Of a stretch of 64,000 nt of DNA, positions 1 to 7,766 are shown piece by piece. Source of the stretch: Halieaceae bacterium UBA4452 (GTDB lineage Bacteria; Pseudomonadota; Gammaproteobacteria; Pseudomonadales; Halieaceae); contig DGPA01000019.1 of assembly GCA_002389505.1 (NCBI GenBank), forward strand, positions 65,218 to 129,217, written 5' to 3'. The first letter of the stretch is position 1. Every line of letters starts with the position of its first letter. Under the pieces are notes generated by a model, which was given only the letters and a program-made list of their open reading frames with translations, had not been told where the DNA came from and made no database searches. A program made the position numbers and the translations under genes.

Positions 1-87
1 ATGGAAACTGGCTTGATGGACGCTATTGGCGGATTTTTAAGCGGCGCTCCAGTGGCAAGAACTTTCAGCATCAAATCAGATGTCTGA
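1..87 (+). CDS. C-terminal end of an unidentified protein (partial, uncertain)
   Basis: Frame 1 is open from the window edge to a TGA at 85-87 and encodes 28 residues, rich in Gly and small residues and ending in IKSDV. If real, this is the 3' end of a gene that begins before the window. A Met codon is at position 1, but with no upstream sequence the start cannot be judged. A minus-strand terminator follows at once, which fits two convergent genes meeting here. The stretch is too short for a family assignment and could be chance. Confidence 0.3.
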   Translation: METGLMDAIGGFLSGAPVARTFSIKSDV

Positions 88-89
88 AT

Positions 90-118
90 AAAAAAAAGGA
101 GCCAATATTTCAGGCCCC
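90..118 (-). terminator. rho-independent terminator for the minus-strand HD-domain gene
   Basis: Read on the minus strand, GGGGCC (118-113) and GGCTCC (103-98) form a 6-bp stem with one G-U pair around a 9-nt loop. A run of U residues follows from 97 down to about 90. It lies about 105 nt beyond the stop of the HD-domain gene at 224, the only minus-strand gene pointing here. Confidence 0.6.
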
Positions 119-223
119 TCAGTCTTACAAGGATGTGTTACCAGCGGCCCTCCATTCCACCGCGGTCGAACTAGTCTGACAACTTAGGGGGTACCGGCGA
201 ACGTTAGCGGAGCGGGGCACCGG

Positions 224-823
224 TCAGTCAAACAGTTGGTTATCGGCATTCATGTACAGGGATTTTTTTGGCCGTGCGAGTACCGCTTTTAACATCGGCT
301 CAAAAAATTCCAGCGAGTAGGTTTCTGCCTTTGGGTCGAAGGCCGGCGCATCATAGTTGACGATAAACGCCAGCGTTCGCTCATAATGGGGGTGGTCCCG
401 ATACTGGTCGCGCAGATGTCGATCAAGGCCCAGATGCTCGAAAAAATAATAGCCTTGAAAAATAGCGTGATGCTTCACCATCCAGTAATTGGCTTCGCTG
501 ATGTAGGGCTCCAGAATTGTTGCCGCAACGTCTGCATGATTGGTGGGACCCAACGTGTCGCCAATATCGTGCAGCAAAGCACAGACCACGTATTCATCAT
601 CCTTGCCATCCTTATGAGCCAGGGTGGCGGTTTGTAAGCAATGGGTCAGCCGATCCACGGGGAATCCGCCGCAATCGCCGCTAAGCAATTTAAGATGATC
701 AATGATTCTGGTATACACCGTAGCAGCAAAGGCTTTTGCTTCGCCCCCGATGATGGCCCAATCGTCTGCGGTTCCATCTTTCATGTGATGAAATGTTGCA
801 CGCGGTGCAAGCGCTTTGTTCAT
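224..823 (-). CDS. HD-domain mixed-valent diiron oxygenase-like protein (PhnZ/TmpB family), orphan copy
   Basis: This 199-residue protein carries the H...HD...H...H...D ligand set of the MIOX/PhnZ/TmpB group: H61, H85-D86, H96, H118 and D158. These enzymes bind a mixed-valent diiron centre and oxidatively cleave C-C or C-P bonds. The set differs from the simple H-HD-D of phosphohydrolases. It shares the C-terminal YRDHPxY and FDP motifs with the TmpB-like protein at 28915-29466, so the two are paralogues. At the position where PhnZ has Glu27, which binds the substrate amine, this protein has Phe54. A GAGGG ribosome site precedes the ATG. No dioxygenase partner is adjacent, unlike the second copy. 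Substrate unknown; automatic annotation would probably say HD phosphohydrolase. Confidence 0.75.
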   Translation of the reverse strand: MNKALAPRATFHHMKDGTADDWAIIGGEAKAFAATVYTRIIDHLKLLSGDCGGFPVDRLTHCLQTATLAHKDGKDDEYVVCALLHDIGDTLGPTNHADVAATILEPYISEANYWMVKHHAIFQGYYFFEHLGLDRHLRDQYRDHPHYERTLAFIVNYDAPAFDPKAETYSLEFFEPMLKAVLARPKKSLYMNADNQLFD

Positions 824-964
824 AGCAAGGATCCCTCACTGGTTTACCTTGATGCACGTAAACTACGTGTTGGTGTCGCCAGCTTACCACCATCTCAGGC
901 GGCGAAACAGGAATAAGTGTGTGCCTAAAGGGTCATGACAGCAGCCTTGGTGTTCTCGTCCCTG

Positions 965-1618
965 TCAGCGTAATGACATAATAGGCCAGCCCCGCTGTTC
1001 GGCTATAGCCTTAAGTTGGCTGTCTGGATCTACGGCGACCGGCTGATCGACGCGCTCTAATAGGGTGACATCATTATGGCTATCAGTGTAAAACCACGCA
1101 TCAGCCATACTCAGCGTCTGTTCAGCTAGCCAGTCATTCAATCGGCTTACTTTGCCTTCACGAAAACTGGGAATGCCTGTTATTGCGCCCGTATAACGAT
1201 CATTTTCGATCGCCGCTTCGCAGCCTAACAACGCATCAATACCCAAGCGCTGCGCGATTGGCCGAGTGACCACGGTGTTGGTGGCAGTAATAATTAACAG
1301 CGTGTCTCCTGCATCACGGTGTTTAGTAATTAACGCCTGCGCTTTTGGCAGTAAAATGGGCTCAATCCACGCCTGCAGGAACTGCTGTTGCAGCGTTTGC
1401 ACAGCCTGTTGACTCAAGCCGGCAATCGGGGCCAGCGCAAACGTTAAATACGCATGGATATCGAGGGTTCCGCGCTGATAAGCCGCATAAAAAGCGTCGT
1501 TTTTCTGTGCAAAGACATCGGGGTCAACGCGGCCCGTTGCACACATGAATTGCCCCCAGAGGTGGTCTGAGTCTCCTGCGATGAGGGTATTATCTAGATC
1601 AAAAATCGCGAGTGGCAC
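965..1618 (-). CDS. HAD superfamily subclass IB phosphatase (SerB-like)
   Basis: The 217-residue protein has all four HAD motifs: nucleophile DLDNT near the N-terminus (IFDLDNTL), motif II Thr in LIITATN, motif III Lys in FREGKVSRL, and acidic motif IV in YTDSHNDVTLL. The helical cap inserted after motif I is typical of subclass IB, which includes phosphoserine phosphatase. Such proteins hydrolyse small phosphomonoesters in the cytoplasm. The substrate cannot be read from sequence. The start is GTG with GGAG about nine bases upstream. It is divergent from rppH across an 81-nt gap, an arrangement seen in several gammaproteobacteria. Confidence 0.8.
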   Translation of the reverse strand: MPLAIFDLDNTLIAGDSDHLWGQFMCATGRVDPDVFAQKNDAFYAAYQRGTLDIHAYLTFALAPIAGLSQQAVQTLQQQFLQAWIEPILLPKAQALITKHRDAGDTLLIITATNTVVTRPIAQRLGIDALLGCEAAIENDRYTGAITGIPSFREGKVSRLNDWLAEQTLSMADAWFYTDSHNDVTLLERVDQPVAVDPDSQLKAIAEQRGWPIMSLR

Positions 1619-1699
1619 AGTGATGGACTCCAGCTAAGTGGTACGGGCGCATAGCGGCCAACCCGTTGTGCGTAAAAGTGTGAAAGAATACCTCTACCT

Positions 1700-2281
1700 A
1701 TGATGGAGTTCCACAGGCAGAGCAAAACACGAAAGGCGGACACGCGGGAGTCGTTGTTGGGCAGAGAAGACACAGAACGGGTTATCGACAAGGACGGTTA
1801 CCGGCCCAATGTGGCTATGGTTATCGCCAACACTGAAGGCCGGCTTTTGTGGGGGCGTCGATTGGGTGGGCGCGATTCATGGCAATTTCCCCAAGGCGGC
1901 ATACACCCGGGTGAAAGCGTCGAACAGGCCATGTATCGAGAGCTGGATGAAGAGATGGGCTTGACAGCTGATAGTGTAGAAGTGCTTGGCAAGACGCGGT
2001 CTTGGCACCGTTACCAGTTGCCTGCCCGCTATATTCGCAAATACGAAACACCGGTTTGCATAGGTCAAAAACAGCGTTGGTTTCTGTTGCGTTTAACCGC
2101 GGCGGACAGTGCCGTTAGGGTCGATGCTCACCCCAAGCCCGAATTTCAGAGCTGGCGCTGGGTGAATTACTGGTACCCACTCGCGGCTGTGGTCGATTTT
2201 AAGCGTGAGGTATATCGCTCGGCGTTAACCGAGTTACTGCCTTTCCTATTACCCAAGCGAAAACGTCGAAAATCCGGTTAG
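1700..2281 (+). CDS. rppH: RNA 5'-pyrophosphohydrolase RppH
   Basis: A Nudix hydrolase that removes pyrophosphate from 5'-triphosphate mRNA ends and so triggers RNase E-dependent decay. The Nudix box runs from GGIHPGES through RELDEEMG, and FPQGG, YWYPL and VDFKREVY match E. coli RppH closely. E. coli RppH starts at the Met of MIDDDGYRPN. Here that position is Val encoded by GTT, which cannot initiate, so translation must begin upstream. Candidates are the ATG pair at 1700/1703 or TTG codons at 1754/1757 preceded by GGGAG. The ATG start gives 193 residues with a charged N-terminal extension of about 27. It is the first gene of the rppH-ptsP-lgt-thyA-folA run. Confidence 0.93.
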   Translation: MMEFHRQSKTRKADTRESLLGREDTERVIDKDGYRPNVAMVIANTEGRLLWGRRLGGRDSWQFPQGGIHPGESVEQAMYRELDEEMGLTADSVEVLGKTRSWHRYQLPARYIRKYETPVCIGQKQRWFLLRLTAADSAVRVDAHPKPEFQSWRWVNYWYPLAAVVDFKREVYRSALTELLPFLLPKRKRRKSG

Positions 2282-2283
2282 TT

Positions 2284-4557
2284 ATGATTGAAACGCTGCG
2301 CAAAATTGTTCAGACAGTCAACGAGGCCGACACCCTCAATGATGCCCTGAATTTTATCGTCCATGAAGTCCGCGCCGCGATGCAAACCGATGTGTGCACC
2401 ATCTATTTACGCGACCGAGATAGTCAGCGCTTAGTTTTTCGGGCCACCGAAGGCCTCAATAAAGACAAGGTGGGGCAGTTTTCGCTGGCCTCCCATGAGG
2501 GCTTGGTCGGTTGGGTGGCCGCCCGTGGAGAATTACTCAACCTCGATGACGCCATGAATCACGCCAGCTTTCAGCTGGTTCCCGGCCTTGGGGAGGAAAC
2601 CTTTAATAGCTTTATGGGTGCGCCCATTATCCACCAGCGAGATCCTTTGGGGGTCTTGGTGGTACAACAATCTGCGAGCCGCCGCTTCAGTGACGACGAA
2701 GAGGCATTTTTAATTACCGTCTCGGCCCAACTGGCGGCGGTCATCGCTCACGCAGAAGTCACCGGTGCGGTGAGCAGTGGTGACGCCATTAGTGAGCAGA
2801 CCGCTCGCATCACAGGTGTGCCCGGGTCGCCCGGCATCGGTATTGGCACCGGCGTATTTGTGTCGCCCACGGCCGATTTAATGGCCGTAGCATCGCGACC
2901 AGCCGGTAACCGCAAGCGTGAGCTGCGCGCCTTTCGTGGCGCCCTCGCGCGTGTCCGTGACGATATTGAAGTGGTCGCGGAGAATTTGAAAGATGAGCTG
3001 TCGCCCGAGGATCACGCACTGTTTAGTGTGTACCTAACCATTCTTGATGACTCCACCTTAGGGGGCGAGGTGGCAAGCTTAATCAAGACAGGGGAGTGGG
3101 CTCAGGGGGCGTTGAGTCAGGTCATGATCCAGCATATCCGGCACTTTGAGCGCATGGAGCACAGTTATTTACGCGAGCGCGCTGTCGATGTGCGTGACCT
3201 CGGTACGCGGGTACTTACCTACCTACAGGATGAAGAGCGCGCTGTTCGAGATTGGCCGGAAAACACTATATTGGTGGCCGAGGAAGTAACGGCATCCGCG
3301 CTAGGTGAAGTGCCACGTGAACGGCTTGTAGGCATCGTCTCACTGCGCGGATCATCCAATAGTCATGCGGCTATTTTGGCCCGCGGCATGGGCGTGCCGG
3401 CGGTGCTGGGGGCCGCAGATTTACCCTACAATCGGCTGGAAAATAAGACCGTTGTGGTCGACGGCTACAACGGTCGTGTGCATATAAACCCCCATGAACA
3501 GGCTCTGGCACGATTTCGGATGCTCGTTAACGAGGATCGCGCGCTGTCGGAAGAGCTTGCGGTGCTGCGGGACGATTATTGCCAGACGAGGGATGGTCGA
3601 AGAATGCCCCTGTGGGTGAATACCGGTGTCAACGCCGATGTGCAGCGGGCTCAAGAAAATGGTGCCGAAGGTGTCGGTTTATACCGGACTGAAATTACGT
3701 TTTTACTGCGCGATCGCTTTCCAAGTGAAGAGGAGCAGCGGCAGCTCTACCGGGAGCAACTCGAGGCCTTTGCACCGGCACCCGTGACCATGCGAACGCT
3801 CGATATTGGCGGTGATAAGTCGCTGCCATACTTTCCCATCAACGAAGACAACCCATTCTTGGGGTGGCGCGGCATCCGCGTGACACTTGACCATCCAGAG
3901 ATTTTTTTGGCGCAGGTGAGAGCCATGCTGAAAGCCAATGAAGGGCTGGGGAATTTACGCATTTTGTTACCAATGATCTCGGGCGTTGAGGAACTTGAAG
4001 AGTCCTTGGTGTTAATGGAGCGATGCCATGAGGAAGTGTTGGCTGAGGGATACAGCGAGTCATTTCCACCCGTGGGCGTTATGATCGAGGTGCCGTCAGC
4101 GGTATATTTGGCGACGGCACTCGCCGAGCGAGTGGATTTCTTATCGGTGGGCTCTAACGACCTGACGCAGTATCTGCTGGCCGTTGATCGCAATAATGCA
4201 CGCGTCGCTGACTTGTACCAGGCACTTCACCCTGCGGTATTGAGTGCGCTTCAAGCCATCGTTAGCGCCGCCCATGGAGCCGGTAAAACCGTGAGTATTT
4301 GCGGCGAGCTTGCCGGCGATCCTCGCGCAGTACCCTTGTTGATTGCCATGGGTTTCGATCAATTATCAATGAGCGCCACCAATGTGCCGCGAGTGAAAAA
4401 AGTGGTGCAAACGATTACCGAGCGGGATGCATTGGGCGTTCTAGCGAAGATTCAGGGGTTGCACTCGGCGGAGCAAGTGATGGCAGTGTTAGACGAGCTT
4501 ATTCATCGCTACGAACTGGACCGATTCATTCGTCTCGATAAAGGCAGTCGACAATAA
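2284..4557 (+). CDS. ptsP: Phosphoenolpyruvate-protein phosphotransferase of the nitrogen PTS (EI-Ntr)
   Basis: This 757-residue protein autophosphorylates from PEP and passes phosphate to NPr, a regulatory relay linked to nitrogen and potassium status. The N-terminal GAF domain spans about residues 1-165. It is followed by the PEP-utiliser N-terminal domain, the swivelling phosphohistidine domain with His361 in SSNSHAAILARG, and the PEP-binding TIM barrel with GSNDLTQY and the active-site Cys673 in SICGELAGD. The length matches the family (E. coli PtsP is 748). It begins 2 nt after the rppH stop and its TAA overlaps the lgt ATG by one base, so translational coupling is likely. Confidence 0.96.
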   Translation: MIETLRKIVQTVNEADTLNDALNFIVHEVRAAMQTDVCTIYLRDRDSQRLVFRATEGLNKDKVGQFSLASHEGLVGWVAARGELLNLDDAMNHASFQLVPGLGEETFNSFMGAPIIHQRDPLGVLVVQQSASRRFSDDEEAFLITVSAQLAAVIAHAEVTGAVSSGDAISEQTARITGVPGSPGIGIGTGVFVSPTADLMAVASRPAGNRKRELRAFRGALARVRDDIEVVAENLKDELSPEDHALFSVYLTILDDSTLGGEVASLIKTGEWAQGALSQVMIQHIRHFERMEHSYLRERAVDVRDLGTRVLTYLQDEERAVRDWPENTILVAEEVTASALGEVPRERLVGIVSLRGSSNSHAAILARGMGVPAVLGAADLPYNRLENKTVVVDGYNGRVHINPHEQALARFRMLVNEDRALSEELAVLRDDYCQTRDGRRMPLWVNTGVNADVQRAQENGAEGVGLYRTEITFLLRDRFPSEEEQRQLYREQLEAFAPAPVTMRTLDIGGDKSLPYFPINEDNPFLGWRGIRVTLDHPEIFLAQVRAMLKANEGLGNLRILLPMISGVEELEESLVLMERCHEEVLAEGYSESFPPVGVMIEVPSAVYLATALAERVDFLSVGSNDLTQYLLAVDRNNARVADLYQALHPAVLSALQAIVSAAHGAGKTVSICGELAGDPRAVPLLIAMGFDQLSMSATNVPRVKKVVQTITERDALGVLAKIQGLHSAEQVMAVLDELIHRYELDRFIRLDKGSRQ

Positions 4558-5357
4558 TGGTTTACCCGGAGATTGATCCTGTAGCCTTGGCCTTGGGGCC
4601 GTTCAAAGTGCACTGGTACGGCCTCACCTACCTTGGTGGCTTGTTCTTTGCTTGGTGGTTGGCGGTTATACGCAGCCGGCGAGCGGATGCTGCCGTTGGT
4701 CGTGACCAAGTCGATGACCTTATTTTTTATGCCGCCATCGGTATTGTCTTGGGTGGGCGCCTAGGCTACGTAGTGTTTTATGGTCTGCCGCGTTTGGTGG
4801 AGGACCCACTATGGCTTTTTCGTGTGTGGGAGGGGGGCATGGCCTTCCATGGCGGCCTACTCGGTGTTATTGCGGCGCTTTACTTGTTTTGTCGTCGCCA
4901 GCAGATAGCGTTTGTCCGGGCGGCTGATTTTGTTGCGCCACTGGCCCCGGTGGGGCTCGCCCTTGGCCGCTTAGGTAATTTTATTGGTCAAGAGCTCTGG
5001 GGAAGACCCTCAGATGTGCCCTGGGCCATGGTATTCCCGGCTGACCCTTTGGGGTTAGCGCGTCACCCTTCTCAGCTCTATCAGTTTGCGCTGGAGGGCT
5101 GTCTGCTGTTTGTCATTGTCTTTACATTCAGTCGGCAGCCACGACCTACCGGGGCTGTGGCAGGGGTGTTTTTGACTGCTTATGGGGTACTGCGGTTTAC
5201 CGCCGAATTTTTTCGTCAGCCCGATGCGCACATCGGCTACCAGGCCTTTGGCTGGATGACCCGTGGGCAGCTGTTGTGTGTGCCTATGGTGATCATTGGC
5301 TTGGCTATGCTGGTGTGGGCTTTTCGATCAACGTCGGCGCGATCACACCACACCTAG
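4557..5357 (+). CDS. lgt: Prolipoprotein diacylglyceryl transferase
   Basis: An integral inner-membrane enzyme that moves diacylglycerol from phosphatidylglycerol to the lipobox Cys of prolipoproteins. The 266 residues contain about seven hydrophobic helices, the MAFHGGLLGV segment and the Lgt signature GRLGNFIGQELWGRP. The HPSQLYQ motif is also conserved. The start ATG overlaps the ptsP stop (TAATG). At least one lipoprotein substrate is encoded in this window, the sorbosone-dehydrogenase-like protein at 19289. Confidence 0.96.
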   Translation: MVYPEIDPVALALGPFKVHWYGLTYLGGLFFAWWLAVIRSRRADAAVGRDQVDDLIFYAAIGIVLGGRLGYVVFYGLPRLVEDPLWLFRVWEGGMAFHGGLLGVIAALYLFCRRQQIAFVRAADFVAPLAPVGLALGRLGNFIGQELWGRPSDVPWAMVFPADPLGLARHPSQLYQFALEGCLLFVIVFTFSRQPRPTGAVAGVFLTAYGVLRFTAEFFRQPDAHIGYQAFGWMTRGQLLCVPMVIIGLAMLVWAFRSTSARSHHT

Positions 5358-5412
5358 CGGGTGGTTGTATGCGTCCATAAACGCTTCATTTTGTACTGAT
5401 AATGAGAGAAAC

Positions 5413-6246
5413 ATGCAGGCCTACTTAGCACTGTTAAACGACATTAGAGATAACGGCACCGATCGAGGGGATCGCACGGGTACTGGGACTCGTTCGTTAT
5501 TTGGACGCCAGCTGCGCTTTGATCTACGCCAAGGTTTTCCTCTGTTGACGACCAAAAAAGTGCATTTTAAGAGTGTCGCCAATGAACTGATCTGGTTTTT
5601 GAGCGGTGATACCAATACGCAGTGGCTAAAAGATAACGGCGTGTCAATTTGGGACGAGTGGGCCACAGAGGAAGGCGACCTTGGTCCCTTATACGGCGCC
5701 CAGTGGCGCAGCTGGCCAACCCGCGATGGTAAAACCATCGATCAACTCGCGTACGTGCTCGACTGCCTGCGAGAGCGTCCAGAGAGTCGGCGTATTTTGT
5801 TTCACGGCTGGAATGTCGAATACTTACCGGACGAAACGCTCTCGCCCCAAGACAATGTCCTTGCAGGACGCATGGCACTGCCGCCCTGCCATTTGCTGTA
5901 TCAATTCTATGTCGCTCAGAGCGAACTGTCGGCACAACTGTATATTCGTTCGAGTGATGTGTTTTTAGGCTTGCCCTTTAACATTGCGTCCCTTGCGCTA
6001 CTGACTCATATGTTAGCGCAGCAGGCAAATCTGCGTGTCGGGGAGATCGTTGTTTCGCTGGGGGACGCGCACATCTACAGTAATCATCAAGAGCAAGTGG
6101 CGCTACAGTTATCGAGAACACCGACGGCGCTGCCACAATTATCGATCCGCCGATGTCCGAACAGTCTTTATGGGTACCAATTTGAAGACTTTGAGTTAGT
6201 GGGCTATGAGCCCGCCGCGCCCATTCCTGCCCGAGTGGCCATTTGA
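5413..6246 (+). CDS. thyA: Thymidylate synthase
   Basis: Converts dUMP to dTMP with methylenetetrahydrofolate, releasing dihydrofolate. The protein is 277 residues from the ATG at 5413, preceded by GAGAG; an upstream in-frame extension into lgt is not needed and lacks family similarity. Catalytic Cys159 lies in LPPCHLLYQFYV, and RSSDVFLGLPFNIASLA and HIYSNH bind nucleotide and folate. It is about 13 residues longer than the E. coli enzyme, mainly by a short insertion around the region between the Arg-rich loop and the active site. Its TGA overlaps the folA ATG, coupling dihydrofolate production to its reduction. Confidence 0.96.
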   Translation: MQAYLALLNDIRDNGTDRGDRTGTGTRSLFGRQLRFDLRQGFPLLTTKKVHFKSVANELIWFLSGDTNTQWLKDNGVSIWDEWATEEGDLGPLYGAQWRSWPTRDGKTIDQLAYVLDCLRERPESRRILFHGWNVEYLPDETLSPQDNVLAGRMALPPCHLLYQFYVAQSELSAQLYIRSSDVFLGLPFNIASLALLTHMLAQQANLRVGEIVVSLGDAHIYSNHQEQVALQLSRTPTALPQLSIRRCPNSLYGYQFEDFELVGYEPAAPIPARVAI

Positions 6247-6773
6247 TGCAACAGGCGGCGCGTGAGTTACCCTTGGTGTTGGTGCTTGCCGCCTCCGACA
6301 ATGGCGTGATCGGGCGTGGAAATGCGTTGCCTTGGGACTTACCAGACGATCTACAGCACTTCAAGCGCACCACCATGGGCTGCCCCATCTTAATGGGCAG
6401 AAAAACCTTTGAGTCGGTGGGTCGACCCTTGCCCGGCCGACTTAATTTGGTGTTAACTCGCGATACCGACTGGTCAGCGTCTGGCGTGGAGGTGTTCCAC
6501 AGCCTCGATGAGGCGCTGGAGCGCTCTGAACAGCAGGCTTTGCTCGATGGTGCGCGAGCGCTGTGCGTTATTGGCGGGGCTGAGATATACGCACTGTGTT
6601 TGCCGATAGCCGATGAAGTCATACTCACCCTAGTACACGGCCACATCGAGGGCGATGCGTTTTTCGATGTAGGACAGCTGGGTAGCTGGAAGAAACAAAT
6701 AGGTGAGCGATTTAAGGCAGGAGATCGCAATAGCCATGATTTTAGTATTGTGAAATTCTCGCGGTCGAGCTAA
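6246..6773 (+). CDS. folA: Dihydrofolate reductase
   Basis: Reduces dihydrofolate to tetrahydrofolate with NADPH, regenerating the cofactor used up by the adjacent ThyA. The 175-residue protein shows the DHFR pattern: GVIGRGNALPWDLPDDL at the substrate pocket with its acidic residue, HFKRTTMGCPILMGRKTFES for NADPH, and VIGGAEIYA. The ATG at 6246 overlaps the thyA TGA; a TTG codon just before it is in frame but not needed. It is the last gene of the operon; the next gene starts about 210 nt downstream. Confidence 0.96.
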   Translation: MQQAARELPLVLVLAASDNGVIGRGNALPWDLPDDLQHFKRTTMGCPILMGRKTFESVGRPLPGRLNLVLTRDTDWSASGVEVFHSLDEALERSEQQALLDGARALCVIGGAEIYALCLPIADEVILTLVHGHIEGDAFFDVGQLGSWKKQIGERFKAGDRNSHDFSIVKFSRSS

Positions 6774-6982
6774 TCTTGCTTCCGCTACAGGATTTGGCCA
6801 GCCGCAGGGGGGTTTGCGTAAACGCTACCCTCTCCGGTAGACTTCGCAAGCCTAAACGTGGCGCTAAGTTGTAAAGAGCAATAAATCAACAGCGCTTGCC
6901 AAACTAAGGTAATTCGCATAGCAAGGCAGGGCGCTACGACGCCCCACCATTGTTTTTGTCCACCAGAGGAAGCATCGACCCC

Positions 6983-7765
6983 ATGACTACGCAATCATTC
7001 AAAACTGTTCTGCTCGCGGCCTGCGTCGCTGGTAGCACTCTGGGTATCGCAGCGTCAGCCAACGCCGAATCCCTTGACGCCATTTTAGATGTAGGCAAGC
7101 AGCGCACCACCGACGCCCGCAGCTCACAAGCTAAGATTGATCGGCTTGCCGACGAGACCCGCAATTTGCTGTCTGACTATAAAACCGTCATGAAGCAAGT
7201 TGATGGCCTGAAAGTGTACAATGCGCGATTGGAACGACAAATCGCGAACCAAAACCGACGCATTGCTGATATTGACGGATCTATTTCGGATGCCGCTGTT
7301 ATTCAGCGTCAGATTCCGCCGTTAGTGGTGCGTATGCTCGACGGTTTAGAGCAGTTTGTGCAGCTCGATATGCCCTTCGATCTGGATACTCGCTCTTCTA
7401 ATATTGAGGCGGTTCGGTCCAATTTAGACCGTTCCGATGTGACCTCTGCTGAGGCGTTCCGGCAGGTACTCGAGCTTTATGGCATCGAACTGCAATACGG
7501 TCGTGGCATTGAGTCCTACAGCGATACCATTGAGGTCAGCGGGATCGCTCGGGAAGTTGACATTTTGCGGATTGGTCGAGTGTCGCTCGTTTATCAAACC
7601 ACCGATGGCGCGGAAACGGGTGCTTGGAACATCGACTCACAAGCTTGGGAGGCATTACCCAGTGGGGACTATGCCAATGCCGTCCGCAAGGGCGTCCGTA
7701 TTGCCAAGAAGCAAGCCACTATTGAATTGTTGAATATGCCCGTAGCGGCTCCGGAGGCTCAGTAA
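6983..7765 (+). CDS. DUF3450 periplasmic coiled-coil protein of a TonB operon
   Basis: This 260-residue protein has a clear signal peptide ending in SANA and then a long charged helical region (about 40-110), probably coiled coil. It matches the DUF3450 family, whose genes sit at the head of TtpC-type TonB operons in marine gammaproteobacteria. Its biochemical role is not established; by context it should assist the ExbB/TtpC complex in the periplasm. The ATG at 6983 has GAGGA upstream. The stop is followed after 1 nt by the ttpC-like start, so the two are co-translated. Confidence 0.85.
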   Translation: MTTQSFKTVLLAACVAGSTLGIAASANAESLDAILDVGKQRTTDARSSQAKIDRLADETRNLLSDYKTVMKQVDGLKVYNARLERQIANQNRRIADIDGSISDAAVIQRQIPPLVVRMLDGLEQFVQLDMPFDLDTRSSNIEAVRSNLDRSDVTSAEAFRQVLELYGIELQYGRGIESYSDTIEVSGIAREVDILRIGRVSLVYQTTDGAETGAWNIDSQAWEALPSGDYANAVRKGVRIAKKQATIELLNMPVAAPEAQ

Positions 7766-7766
7766 G

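Noticed and set aside
641..916. Plus-strand 91-codon frame opposite the HD-domain gene
   Set aside because: It overlaps a well-supported gene with full catalytic motifs on the other strand and has no recognisable features.
5296..5412. N-terminal extension of ThyA overlapping lgt
   Set aside because: The upstream in-frame residues lie in the lgt coding sequence and have no similarity to ThyA; ATG 5413 with GAGAG gives the canonical start.
6929..6944. Terminator after folA
   Set aside because: GGGCG/CGCCC can form a 5-bp stem, but only a late, broken T-run follows. It may be a weak attenuator; evidence is not sufficient to list it as a terminator.
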